Origin: Dactylorhiza incarnata
Lineage: Eukaryota > Streptophyta > Magnoliopsida > Asparagales > Orchidaceae
Length of the DNA: 64,000 bases
Assembly: GCA_033032865.1 (NCBI GenBank)
Contig: JAWHQI010000024.1
Coordinates: forward strand, 2,232,001 to 2,296,000
Reading direction: 5' to 3'
In this document: in pieces, positions 54,021 to 64,000 of the stretch
Layout of the letters: every line of letters begins with the position of its first letter
How positions within the stretch are numbered: position 1 is the stretch's first letter
The notes under the pieces: model-generated
Told to the model about the DNA's origin: nothing
What the model saw: only the letters and a program-made list of their open reading frames with translations
Databases searched by the model: none
Translations under genes and position numbers: made by a program

Positions 54021-56064
54021 TGTTGTTTATTGGGTGCCGACTTATCGCCTAGAAGGGGGGGTGAATAGGTTTTTCAAATTATATTATCCCCTTTTGGTGT
54101 TCTTGATTTCTGATTAGTAGATCTAAAAGTTATAAAGCATAACACAGAAAACACACAATGATCTATAGAGGTTCCTCAAAGTAGGGTGTCTTGAGTAGTC
54201 CTCTTTCCCTCTCGCCTACCTAGCAGTGTGCTAGGCTCGGCAAACGCCGCCAAATCTCCCGGCCCGCAAGCCTTACAACACGGACCCGCAAGGCCAACAG
54301 CCTAGGCCCGCAAGCCCCTACTGCCCACGAGCCCGCAAGCTCGACACTCAGGCCCTCAAGCCCTACACAACACAGACCCGCAAGTCCTGTGCCTACAGCC
54401 TAGGCCCGCAATCCACTACTGCGCCCGAGCCCTCAAGCTCGACAAGATCGGACCCCCAAGTCCACTGCCCTGGCCCTCAAGCCTCACAGCTCTCCAGCCC
54501 TCAAGCTAGACGGTGTCGGACCCGCAAGTCCACTGCCCTGGCCCTCAAACCTCACAACTCTCCAGCCCTCAAGCTAGACGGTGTCGGACCCGCAAGTCCA
54601 CTGCCCTAGCCCTCAAGCCTCACAGCTCTCCATCCCTCAAGCTAGACAAATAGGCCCGCAAGCCTTACAAGAAATTACAGTAGAAAGAACTGCTTCTTCT
54701 GTCGGATGAGGATTGGCAACTTCAGCCTGATGAAGATTGGCTTCTTTAGGTTGAAGAAGACGCTTCTTGATTTGGAGTTTCAGCACTGGATCTTCTTCAG
54801 CCTTCACTTCTTTTACCTGGTGTAGATCGACTACTTTTTAGTTGATGGAGATGATTGATTCTTCAGAGAACACTTGATGCTTGTTCTCTACTTGATCTTC
54901 TTCTTCTCCACCGAGAATACTGTTCTTTTGAAGTGTAGCGGCAGGATACTTTTTCTTTCTTTTTCACTATCTCGAAGAGAGCCTTTTTTAGGGCATCACT
55001 GTTCCCTTTTATAGGATAGATGCGCGGCATAACGGTCACATGTAATGTCCTTTAATGTCAGATGCCCCATTCCTTAAGACCACGCGATGATTGGACAATC
55101 AGGCGGCGGCATTAAATGCTGACAGCGCGTCCGCAATTTTGAATCTGTCTCAATGATATTTCCATTGTTATGACGTCATGGACAATATCTCGGCGATAAG
55201 ACTTTGTCAATGCCTTGAACTTAGGTAGACCTTCAATTCTTCTAGCTTCTGCCTCTGATGCTGGTATCTCGACGATACGAGACATTCTGGTGATTATTTG
55301 TTATCTCTGACTGTGTCGTCGTAATGACCTTGTTCTCACGACGACATGCCTTCTTTACGACGATGTTCTATGCCATCAGTCATACTTAGCCTTTTCAGCG
55401 ACAAGGCTTCTTCACGACTATGTCTGTTCTTCTCAACGACAAGGCTACTTTGATGAAGTCGACGATACCGCATATTCTCTGCGTTCGACGATCTTGCTTC
55501 TGCGTTCGACGAACACGCCAAGTCTCAGTGGTCGTCGATCTTCCTTCTGAGTTCGACGATCTTCCTTTTGCGTTCGACGAACACGCCAAGTCTCAGCGGT
55601 CGTCGATCTTCCTTCTGAGTTCGACGATCTTCCTTCTGCATTCGACGAGCACGCCAAATCTCAGCGGTCGTCGATCTTCCTTCTGAGTTCTACGATCTTC
55701 CTTCTGCGTTCGATGAACACGCCAGTTCTCAGGGTTCGACGATCTTCCTTCTGCGTTCGACGAACACGCCAATTCTCAGCGGTCGTCGATCTTCCTTCTG
55801 AATTCGATGATCTTGCTTCTGCGTTCAACGAACTCGCCAAGTCTCGACTTTTGCTTTGCCCATCATTATGACGACAAGCTTGCTTTGTCGATGATAGCTC
55901 CTGTTCTTCTTGACGATATGGTACTTATTGAAATAATTAAAGTACTTGACATATTGTCGATCTCTGCAAGCATGAGCTAGATGGAACATTAAATACAACT
56001 TGCACTTATCATTGAGCTGAGCACTTCTTCAAATCAGGAACATTGCAGGGCACTGTTCCCAACA
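54021..56064 (-). repeat. Copia-5 3' LTR (2044 bp)
   Basis: Same family as the Copia-1 LTR, without the gypsy insertion. On the right the minus strand reads AAATAGGGGGAGAT before the LTR start TGTTGGGAACAGTG, so this is the 3' LTR of a minus-strand element. Its own middle part (54246-54943) has a 68-bp repeat (GACGGTGTCGGACCCGCAAG at 54509 and 54577) and many CCCGCAAG phrases. The TCGACG-rich 68-bp array lies at about 55485-55850. Confidence 0.9.
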
Positions 56065-56082
56065 ATCTCCCCCTATTTGAAG
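56065..56082 (-). promoter_or_regulatory. Copia-5 polypurine tract
   Basis: The minus strand reads CTTCAAATAGGGGGAGAT, adjoining the 3' LTR; it primes plus-strand DNA. Confidence 0.87.
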
Positions 56083-56084
56083 AA

Positions 56085-56823
56085 GTCATAACTCACTCAA
56101 TGATAAATGCCATTCACATAAAAGGTTTAACATTTCAAGCAAAAAAGCATGTAATGATGACATTTCAGCTAAGCATGAGTGAACACAGAAATTTGACAGA
56201 TATTACTTCATTTATAAATAGTGCCAAAGGTTTTGACATTTCTACATTTAGCCCCCCTAAAGATTTAGCCATCTATGTCTCTGGTGCTCTCAAATCAGCA
56301 TCACCCTTTTCTTCCTTGGCACTGACTTCCTGCTCTTTATTAGCCTGCCTGATGAAGTACTCAAACGGTTTAGGATGATATTTTAAAGGTTCAGGAGTGT
56401 CAGTTGGAATACTTCATGCTTGCTTATCTCTTCTGTGTTCTCTCCTTACATCTTCTTGATCGTCATGCTTAGCCCATTCTTGAGAACTGTATACATTGTA
56501 TCTTTCACCTTTGTTAACTTTCACTTGCTCCCAAGCTTTTAGAATGATGGTTCTGGATATAGGACTCCATCTTTCATAGTCATCCTTTTTCTCCATTTCT
56601 TCCCTGTAGTTTCTCTTTCTCATTTTTGTTCCTTCATCCTCCAGTGCTTCCTTTTCCTTACCTTTATCAGTATCAGGAATATTTGTATGTTGCTCTTCAG
56701 CAGGCTCGTCATAATATAGGGGAGGGAGATTCATTGCTTCTCTTATGGTGTTTGTGGTCCAGATGGCATGATCACTACTGGCCTTTATCATTGATCTCTC
56801 CCCCTTTATTACTTCTTCAGATA
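56085..56823 (-). pseudogene. Copia-5 ORF3 remnant (envelope-like), C-terminal part
   Basis: A minus-strand frame of about 125 residues (56414-56791) contains IWTTNTIREAMNLPP and a charged stretch (KGKEKEALEDEGTKMRKR). After a TGA the same frame goes on with EPLKYHPKPFEYFIRQANKEQ and an acidic tail. IREAMNLP lines up with the IRTTFDLP segment of Copia-4 ORF3, and the position just before the 3' LTR is the same, so I read it as the homologous ORF. The upstream part is cut off by the Copia-6 insertion at 56828. Confidence 0.55.
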
Positions 56824-56828
56824 TCCCT

Positions 56829-58153
56829 TGTTGGGAAAATGATTTCTCTTAACCCCTAGAAATGAGTTAAAGAAAGAGGTTTAACAATGAAAAACAAGAC
56901 TAAGTAAATATGCGTCGAATACCATTCGACGCAACGTCGAAATGTAGTCGACGTTTCCGTCAGATTAAGTCGAAGTAACTTTAGGAAGATTTCGACGTAT
57001 GTGTTGTCGACGCTACTCTGATTTCTAGTCGACGCATATGGAGAAGTCGACGCACCTTAATCGACGCACCTTCCTTATTCTCCTCTCGACGTCCAGCCAG
57101 GATGAATTCGACGCTTACGTCGAATAGGAATCGACGCACGTCGATTTATATGACAGATTTAAATATGCGCCAGATCTCTTTCCTTCTTTCAGTAGATCTG
57201 ATTTGTATGGAATAAGTATCAATATTTTATAGCCGTTCTGAATCATTCTTTCCTTATATCTGATTCTTGGCTAATTTGATTAAACTTATTTGGACATTAT
57301 TTGAAATCAGAATTGGTTCTTTCCTTCTACAGAAATAAATATTATGGAAACATTTTCATCTTTCTATTTCTCTGACTACTAATTGATTATCCTCCTATAG
57401 TATTATTTTGAATTAACAGAGCTATAAATAAAGAGGAGGTCGGCAGAAAAAGTGAGTAGAGTGATCTACCACACACATTTGAAATAGAGGAAAAGCTCCC
57501 AAGAGAAAAGAGAGAAATTGAGAAAAAGCTCTGCAGCAACATTCAAGCACTTCTTCTTCTTCTGCTTCTGAAGTCATACTGCTGCAAAAATCTGATAGCT
57601 CTCACAAAGAGAGAAAGGCTGCAAATCTTCTTCTCTCTATAGAAGAAAGATTCAATTCACTTCTTGTGCTTCCAATCTTCTTGCTAGGAAGAAGATTCTT
57701 TCTTGTTTTTATTTCTTCTTCTTTCTTTCTTTCTCACTTAAACATTGTAAAAGAGTTTTTAGAATCTCTCTCCAAAAAATTCAGTGTACTGGTTCTAAGA
57801 GTCTCCTTGTCAAAAGACTCAGTTGGTTCTAAGAGTCTCCTTGTCAAAAGACTCAGGGTGGTTCTAAGAGTCTCCTTATCAAAAGACTCAGTGCAAGATA
57901 GTGAATTCCTACCAAGGGGGTAGAAGAGTGGACTACCCAAAGTTTGGGGAACCACTATATTTTCTTGTGTTGTGATGTGATTTATTTTCTTGCATTTACT
58001 TTATCTTCTTGCTTAATTCTTGTTGGTGTGTGGGAAGCTCTAATTTGTGATCATACACATATATATATTAACTTTGCACAAAATAATTTTTAAATCTCTA
58101 TTCACCCCCCCCCCCCTCTAGAGAATTCTAGTGAGGTTAATTGTGCACTTTCA
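56829..58153 (+). repeat. Copia-6 5' LTR (1325 bp)
   Basis: TGTTGGGAAAATG...GCACTTTCA. CGTCGA-N7-TCGACG units start at 56913, 56935 and 57118. A 12-C tract before TCTAGAG lies near 58105-58116. Repeats of GGTTCTAAGAGTCTCCTT...AAAAGACTCAG occur at 57789-57890. The LTR is homologous to both Copia-4 LTRs and supplies the U5 that Copia-4's 5' copy lacks. Confidence 0.94.
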
Positions 58154-58155
58154 AT

Positions 58156-58167
58156 TGGTATCAGAGG
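58156..58167 (+). promoter_or_regulatory. Copia-6 primer-binding site
   Basis: TGGTATCAGAGG, two bases after the LTR; initiator-tRNA-Met type. Confidence 0.92.
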
Positions 58168-58250
58168 TAGGTTGATCTAAAAAGGATAACTCCTTGATCA
58201 AAAAGATCCTACCTCTCATATATATATATTTTTCAAAACTATCTTATCAT

Positions 58251-60278
58251 ATGGCACAAATCAAAGATTATGCTTCCACCAGACCACCAATTTGCAACCT
58301 GGAAAAGTTTGCACTTTGGAAAACAAGAATTAGAATTTATTTAAACTCTATTGGTGATGAACTGTTTAATGTGATCTTGACAGGTCCCCCCAAGCCATTC
58401 AGGAAGGATTCAAGTGGAAAAGTGACTGAAACACTTGCTCCAAGAGCTGAATGGACAGAAGATGAGAAGAAAGCCCAAGGACATGATGCCAAGGCTATGA
58501 ACATCCTAGTCTCAACCCTCTCAGATGAAATTTTCCAAAAGATTGCTGATTGTGAGTTAGCTAAGGAAGTATGGGAAGCTCTCACCAAAATGGTAGAGGG
58601 AAGTGCTGATGAGAAAAAGGATAGAAAGGCACTACTGATCTCCCAATATGAAAACTTCCAAAAGAAAGAAAGTGAAAGTGTTGCTGACATGTATTCAAGA
58701 TTCAGCCTCATAGTCAATGAATTGAGAACACTTGAGAAGGACATATCTCTCACTGAGATAAATGATAAATTGCTGACTTGCTTTCCTAGCTCTTGGGACT
58801 CAAGAATCTGGCCAATCAAAGACTACAGAAGTCAAAAAGAAATATCAACAGATGTTCTGTTGGGTAAATTAAAATCATATGAACAACTGTTGAAAACCAG
58901 AGCTGAGAAAGAAAAGGCCTCTCCACTCTCAAAAGAGAAGAGTATTGCATTGAAAGCTGTTGAAGGTGAACCATCTACTAGTGATGAGGAACTAATCAGC
59001 TTCCTGGCTAGGAAGTTCAAGAGGTGGATCAAAACAGAAGGATCCAGAGGAAGAGATTTAAAAACCAGGTATAATAAAACACCTACTAAAGAGATTATCT
59101 GTTACTCTTGCAGGAAACCTGGACATATTGCACCTGAATGTCCTAAGGAGAACAGCACTAAGAAAGATCTGAAAAGAACAGATCTAAAGAAGAAAAAGAA
59201 AGGAAGAGGATTCATTGCTCAATCTTGGAGTGATCCAGAATCTGAAGGAAATACCTCATCAGACAATGATCAGGAAGAGGTCAAGCAAGAGGAAACCTGT
59301 CTGATGGCCACTGAGAAGCTTGATGATACATCTATGGTAAATATACTTGATGATATAGATTTCTCTTCTACTGATTTCAAACAAGATTTCAAAGAATTCT
59401 GTTTAGATCTAATCAAATCTGAAAAAGAAGTAAAAGAATTAAGAATTGAATTAAAAAATCTCAAACATATGAATACACACTATGAAAACTATAAGCTCAA
59501 TCAAGAGCTCTCAAAGAAGGAATTAGACAAAATCCATTCAGAAAATCTAACACTAAGGAAAGAGCTGGCAAAGGCTAAAGCCTTTGAGGACTCTCTGAAT
59601 GGAAGAGGTCAGAAGCTCAAGAATATCTCTGAGAATCTCACTGATAGATTTAGACAACTAAAGCTGAATACTAATGAAGCATCTAAATCACAAACATTCA
59701 GCAAACCTGTCTGGAAACATCCCATTCAATTCACTAGGGAGAATCATCTAGCAGGAATTAGATCACAAGTAGGTCTAGAAACAACCACTGTTTTTAATAA
59801 ACTTAATCCCATTACAGATAAAGGAATCTTAGGAAAGTATCCTCACAAAAATTCTGAACATACGTCGAATTATTATCCACGTACGTCGATTTCTAATCGA
59901 CGCATACACCAAATCGCGTCGACCTCCACTCAACGTAATCTCTCACATGCTTCGACTAAAAGTAGACTCAGAATGGAGGAAGCGTCGACCTCATATCGAC
60001 GCAACCTGAAACCTACGTCGAATTCATATCGACGCAACCATAAGTCTACGTCGAATCCCTATCGACGCAATAAATCAGACAGAAAATTTTATGTTTCCAA
60101 ACAGGTCCCTCAATCCATGTCCTTCTATTATGAACACTATTTCTGTGATATCATCCAAGAAGATTGGTATGATAAGCCAGTACCCCATAAGGAGGAAGGA
60201 TATCCTGAAAAACCCACTTATTCTTTTATTAAATCTTTTACTAATGAGAGAAAGGGACCCCAGCTCAGCAGGGTCTAA
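58251..60278 (+). CDS. Copia-6 gag, intact
   Basis: I chose the ATG at 58251 (MAQIKDYASTRPP) because it aligns with the Copia-4 start and lies after the TA-rich leader. The frame is open for 675 residues: capsid region (FALWKTRIRIYLNS, LAKEVWEALTKMVEG, YENFQKKESESVADMYSRF), one CCHC knuckle (CYSCRKPGHIAPEC, about residue 284), acidic and coiled-coil-like segments (EKEVKELRIELKNLKHM), then 11-residue Ser/Arg repeats at about residues 538-606. Unlike Copia-4 and Copia-3 there is no second C-terminal knuckle. The stop at 60276-60278 precedes the pol ORF, which is in another frame. Confidence 0.92.
   Translation: MAQIKDYASTRPPICNLEKFALWKTRIRIYLNSIGDELFNVILTGPPKPFRKDSSGKVTETLAPRAEWTEDEKKAQGHDAKAMNILVSTLSDEIFQKIADCELAKEVWEALTKMVEGSADEKKDRKALLISQYENFQKKESESVADMYSRFSLIVNELRTLEKDISLTEINDKLLTCFPSSWDSRIWPIKDYRSQKEISTDVLLGKLKSYEQLLKTRAEKEKASPLSKEKSIALKAVEGEPSTSDEELISFLARKFKRWIKTEGSRGRDLKTRYNKTPTKEIICYSCRKPGHIAPECPKENSTKKDLKRTDLKKKKKGRGFIAQSWSDPESEGNTSSDNDQEEVKQEETCLMATEKLDDTSMVNILDDIDFSSTDFKQDFKEFCLDLIKSEKEVKELRIELKNLKHMNTHYENYKLNQELSKKELDKIHSENLTLRKELAKAKAFEDSLNGRGQKLKNISENLTDRFRQLKLNTNEASKSQTFSKPVWKHPIQFTRENHLAGIRSQVGLETTTVFNKLNPITDKGILGKYPHKNSEHTSNYYPRTSISNRRIHQIASTSTQRNLSHASTKSRLRMEEASTSYRRNLKPTSNSYRRNHKSTSNPYRRNKSDRKFYVSKQVPQSMSFYYEHYFCDIIQEDWYDKPVPHKEEGYPEKPTYSFIKSFTNERKGPQLSRV
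59863..60067 (+). repeat. 33-nt array of CGTCGA-N7-TCGACG units in Copia-6 gag
   Basis: Units start at 59863, 59884, 59917, 59950, 59983, 60016 and 60049. After the first 21-nt step every step is exactly 33 nt. The middle is always 7 nt. Arms are perfect in units 2, 5, 6 and 7. Confidence 0.95.
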
Positions 60279-60298
60279 ACTAATGTTTAAACTTTTAT

Positions 60299-61702
60299 GT
60301 GCAGATGTATCACATCTCCAGGATGGTGTGGTATTTGGACAGTGGATGCTCCATGCACATGACAGGTTGCAAAAACCTATTAATCAACTTTGAGGATAGA
60401 CTTGGACCATCAGTAACCTTTGGAGACTCTAGCTGTGGCCAAACCAAGGGATTTGGAGATTTCAAAGAAGGGAAAGTCACCTTCAAGAATGTGGCAGTAG
60501 TCAAAGGACTAAAACACAATCTGATATGTATAAGTCAGATATGTGAGAATGGTAAGTATGGGGTAAAATTCACTACACTATTCTGCCATATTATAGATAT
60601 CAAGACTGGTGCTACAGTACTAAATGGAATTAGAAAAGGAAGAGTATATGTAGTGGACTTTAGCTCTTCACCCACAGAAGTTTGCCTATTCAACAATATT
60701 ATTGATAAAAATGAATTATGGCATAGGAGACTAGGTCATCTAAACTACAAAACAATCAGTAAACTAGCTAAGAATAACCTAGTCAGAGGCTTACCAAAGG
60801 GTAGGTACTCTAAGGATTCTCCATGCAGACCTTGCCAACTAGGAAAGCAAACCAAATCATCCTTCAAACCCATTGGTAAGGATGACTCTCCCAGGTCTTT
60901 ATACTTACTACACATGGATCTCTTTGGTCCCATATCCACTCAAAGCTTTGGTGGAAAATCATATACCTTGGTCATTGTTGATGATTATTTTAGGTTTAGC
61001 TGGGTATTCTTTCTAGGAGTTAAATCTGAAACCCATAAAATTCTCTCAAAATTCATAAGACAGATTCAATCTGAGTTCAATACAAATGTTTCAATTATAA
61101 GAAGTGACCATGGGACTGAATTTGAGAATCAGATGATTTGTAGTTTCTGTGAGGAAGAAGGTATTAAACAAAGCTTCTCAGCACCTAGAACTCCCCAATA
61201 AAATGGAGTTGCTGAGAGGAAGAATAGAACCTTAATAGAATCAGGTAGAACCATGCTTGCAGAGTCAGGATTACCAAAAACTTTTTGGGCTGAAGCAGTC
61301 AACACTGCAAACTATGTTCTAAATAGAAGCCTCATACACAAAACTAAATCAAAGACTCCATATGAGCTCCTGAAAAATAAAACACCCACTGTTAAATATT
61401 TTAAAATTTTTGGATGTGCTTGCTTTATTCTAAACAATGGGAAAGATCATCTTGCCAAATTTGACAAGAAGTCTGATGATGGAATATTTTTGGGATATTC
61501 ATCATCCAGCAAAGCCTATAGGTGCTACAATAGAAGAACTCTTAAGATTGAAGAATCCATGCACATTGTATTTGATGAAACTAACATGCTGCTTAAGGGG
61601 GAGGAAACTCCCACCAGTTCTGTTCCACAGGAAAACAACAGCATAGAAACCCAGCTTGAGCAACTAGCTCTAGAGAACACAGAAAATGGAAAGGAAAACT
61701 AG
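60299..61702 (+). pseudogene. Copia-6 protease and integrase, two nonsense codons
   Basis: It opens at an ATG 20 nt after the gag stop. Protease WYLDSGCSMHMTG is at about 60332. The gag-pre-integrase and HHCC finger (WHRRLGHLNYKTI ... CRPCQLGKQTKSSF) lie at 60718-60860. The core has LLHMDLFGPIS, IRSDHGTEF and, after a TAA at 61199-61201 replacing Gln, NGVAERKNRTL with the catalytic Glu. The C-terminal region follows (FKIFGCACFILNNGK, FLGYSSSSKAYRCYN, IEESMHIVFDETN). A TAG at 61700-61702 ends this stretch in the acidic linker. Both stops are one transition from a sense codon. Everything stays in one frame, so the damage is recent. Confidence 0.92.
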
Positions 61703-63501
61703 TTAGAGGAACCAAGTGAGGAGTCTGAACAAGAAACCTCAGAAAAGAGCACTCAAGACCCTCCTCCACAAGAGGACATGGTCCAGGAAGAACAATTGAA
61801 CAATGATCCCATTGAGAATGAAGTAGAAGAACAACTGACAAATTCAGGCAGAACAGGAATCAATTTGAAAGATCATCCACAAGCTCAAGTGATTGGAGAT
61901 CCCAATGCAGGAGTAAGAACAAGACACCAAGTCTCCAATGGGATAATGCTCCAATGCTTCCTATCACAAGTTGAACCAAAGAAGTTTGAGGAAGCAAATT
62001 GTGATCCTCACTGGATTATGGTCATGCAAGAAGAACTAGGCCAATTTGAGAGAAACAAAGTATGGAACCTAGTTGAAAGACCAAGAAACTACCCTGTAAT
62101 TGGTACAAAATGGGTATACAGGAACAAACTAGATTCCACTGGAATAATTGTGAGAAACAAGGCAAGACTTGTAGCACAAGGATATAGACAAGAAGAAGGG
62201 ATAGACTACAATCAGACCTTTGCTCTAGTAGCCAGATTAGAGGCAATCAGGCTATTTCTTGCCTATATAGCCTTCATGAAGATGAAAGTCTACCAAATGG
62301 ATGTCAAGAGTTCCTTTTTAAATGGAGATCTGCAAGAAGAGGTATATGTGGAGCAACCACCAGGTTTTGTTAATCCCTCTTCCCCTAACTTTGTTTATAA
62401 ACTTAACAAAGCATTATATGGTCTTAAGCAAGCACCTAGAGCTTGGTATGAAACTCTCTCAAATTTTCTTTTAGAAAATTCCTTTGAAAGAGGAAAAGTA
62501 GACAAGACACTCTTTACTAGAACACATAAAAACCAACTCCTCCTTGTTCAAATATATGTAGATGACATTATCTTTAGCTCAACCCATCCTAAACTATGTA
62601 AAAGATTTGTTAATCTTATGCAATCTAAATTTGAGATGAGTAGTATGGGTGAACTCTCCTACTTCCTAGGGCTACAAGTAAAACAAAGTAGTGAAGGAAT
62701 CTTTATCTCACAATCAAAATATACCAAAGAACTAATCAAAAAGTTTGGTATGGAATCAGCATCTACCATGAAAACACCCATGACAACCAATGCCATCATA
62801 GAAAAAGATGATAAAGGAAAATCAGTAGATCAAAAGACTTATAGGGCCATCATAGGATCCCTTCTATATCTAACAGCAAGCATACCTGATATCATGTTTG
62901 CCACTTGCATATGTGCTAGATTTCAGGTTGAACCAAAGGAATCCCATCTCACCTCTGTAAAAAGAATTCTTAGATACCTAAAGGGAACCCCTGAACTAGA
63001 CTATGGTACTCAGCAGAAACCAACTTTGAATTAATAGGTTTCTCAGATGCAGATTATGCTGGATGTAGGGTTGATAGAAAAAGCACATCTGGTACCTGCC
63101 AATTTCTAGGTGACAGATTGATCTCATGGTTTAGTAAGAAACAAACCTCAGTCTCAACTTCAACAGCTGAAGCTGAATACATAGCTGCTGGGAGCTATTG
63201 TTCACAAATCCTGTGGATGCAAAATCAACTACTTGATTACAAATTGGAAATACACAACTCTAAGATCTATTGTGATAGCTCTAGTGCTATATCCATAGCA
63301 TCCAACCCAGTCCTTCATAGTAGGACCAAACATATAGAAATCAGACATCACTTCCTTAGAGACAATGTTGAGAAGGGTAAAATAATCTTAGAATATATTC
63401 CCACAGACAATCAAAGAGCAGACATCTTCACAAAACCTTTGGATGAAACTAAGCATAACTATTTCATAAACACCTTGGGGATGCTTGATGGAAGCTTGTA
63501 A
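61703..63501 (+). pseudogene. Copia-6 reverse transcriptase and RNase H, one frameshift
   Basis: RT in the same frame as integrase: [62 protein letters not shown], catalytic [11 protein letters not shown] (about 62550-62580), [11 protein letters not shown] and [11 protein letters not shown]. Near 63010-63030 one base is out of register (the frame stops at 63034) and RNase H continues in another frame: FSDADYAG, ISWFSKKQTSVSTSTAEAEYIAAGS, YCDSSSAISIAS, SRTKHIEIRHHFLRDNVEKG, ending at 63501. All catalytic residues of RT and RNase H are present. Confidence 0.93.
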
Positions 63502-63952
63502 ACCTCATTGTTAGGGAAATCTAAAGACATCAGAATATCTAAGAAAGTTTCCTGGAGATGCGTCGAATAAATATCGACGTACCGTCGAGAAGACCTCAAC
63601 GCTGGTTCTGATTTCTTTCAGTTAAAGTTACGTCGATCCACTATCAACGTACCGTCGACTTCTTATCGACGCAAGTCTATGACCACGTTGACAAATCTTT
63701 AGACTGACAAAACCTTCACGGAACGCCGACTACATATCGATGCATACGTTGACATCAATTCGATGTAACGTCGACTTCTGGTTAAAATTGGAATCAAATC
63801 CTTACTTCCTTTTCTTTTACGACTGGATTACCTTGATTTCTGTTTCCTTTCTCGACGTTTCATCTTCTTTAAATAGTACTTCTTATTTCATAACAAATAC
63901 CTCTCTGGACCCGCCAAAACTGCGTCTTCTACCTCTCTCTCTTCCTGCATCA
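63502..63952 (+). other. Copia-6 spacer before ORF3 with CGTCGA units and promoter-like signals
   Basis: It is non-coding. At least five inverted units (for example about 63559, 63634, 63652, 63723 and 63747, the last two with changed arms) have a 7-nt middle. A TTTAAATAGT TATA-like site lies near 63869-63878, and a CT-rich leader runs to the ORF3 ATG. Confidence 0.75.
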
Positions 63953-64000
63953 ATGGCGCCTACTCCTGTTCAAACTGACCTTATCAAAGCAATGAACGAT
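63953..64000 (+). CDS. Copia-6 ORF3, start only
   Basis: The ATG at 63953 begins MAPTPVQTDLIKAMND and is open to the window edge. Position, the MAP start and the CT-rich leader match Copia-4 ORF3 at 35630. Too little is visible to say more. Confidence 0.65.
   Translation, partial: MAPTPVQTDLIKAMND

Larger units (their letters stand above)
56829..64000 (+). mobile_element. Copia-6: SIRE-type element, nearly complete, runs off the window
   Basis: 5' LTR, primer site, gag, pol with three lesions, a CGTCGA-rich spacer and the first codons of ORF3. It is inserted in Copia-5 ORF3 (left flank TCCCT). It belongs to the same family as Copia-4 and shows what Copia-4 lost. Confidence 0.93.

Noticed and set aside
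577..56064. The similar LTRs at 577-2931 and 54021-56064 as the two ends of one giant minus-strand element
   Set aside because: The primer site lies to the left of the first and the polypurine tract to the right of the second, so their internal regions point away from each other. They are two separate elements of one family.

Overview
The window looks like nuclear DNA of a flowering plant, from a repeat-dense, gene-poor region. Everything recognisable is LTR retrotransposon: Ty1/copia of the SIRE/Maximus and Tork/Tnt1 types, and Ty3/gypsy of the Athila and chromodomain-bearing Tekay/Del types. All these assignments are from sequence motifs read by eye. I see no host gene, tRNA, rRNA, CRISPR array or organellar sequence, and the species cannot be named from this sequence. 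Element names below (Copia-1 to -6, Gypsy-1 to -6) are local labels.

Layout, left to right. 1-2931: Copia-1 (minus), gag end plus 5' LTR; the LTR carries a nested gypsy LTR piece (806-1790). 2932-6528: Gypsy-1 (Tekay-like, minus), 3' LTR with a 158-bp tandem repeat and a decayed pol. 6529-9366: Copia-2 (Tork-like, plus), no LTR, decayed gag-pol. 9367-15417: Gypsy-2 (plus), a non-autonomous element with an Athila-type primer site whose only coding capacity is an acidic protein with two zinc knuckles. 15418-41785: Copia-3 (SIRE, minus), split twice: by Gypsy-3 (Athila, 16071-28050, target duplication TCTGG) and by Copia-4 (SIRE, 31681-38880, target duplication ATATC). 41786-42148: Gypsy-4 pol scrap. 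42149-50529: Gypsy-5 (Tekay, minus) with both LTRs, one truncated. 50530-54020: Gypsy-6, a GC-rich LTR-like block. 54021-56828: Copia-5 (minus), 3' LTR plus an ORF3 remnant. 56829-64000: Copia-6 (SIRE, plus), 5' LTR, gag, pol and the start of ORF3, running off the window.

How the parts relate. Copia-4 and Copia-6 belong to one family. Copia-6 keeps gag and a lightly damaged pol. Copia-4 has lost all of protease, integrase, RT and RNase H but keeps an open 776-residue gag and the envelope-like ORF3, so it reads as a non-autonomous relative. Both carry a strikingly regular nucleic-acid motif, CGTCGA-N7-TCGACG, in the LTR U3, inside the 3' end of gag with exact 33-nt spacing, and again just before ORF3. 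The Gypsy-2 and Gypsy-3 LTRs carry different but architecturally similar CpG-rich palindrome arrays directly upstream of their TATA boxes. This repeated design is the best candidate here for an undescribed cis-acting system.
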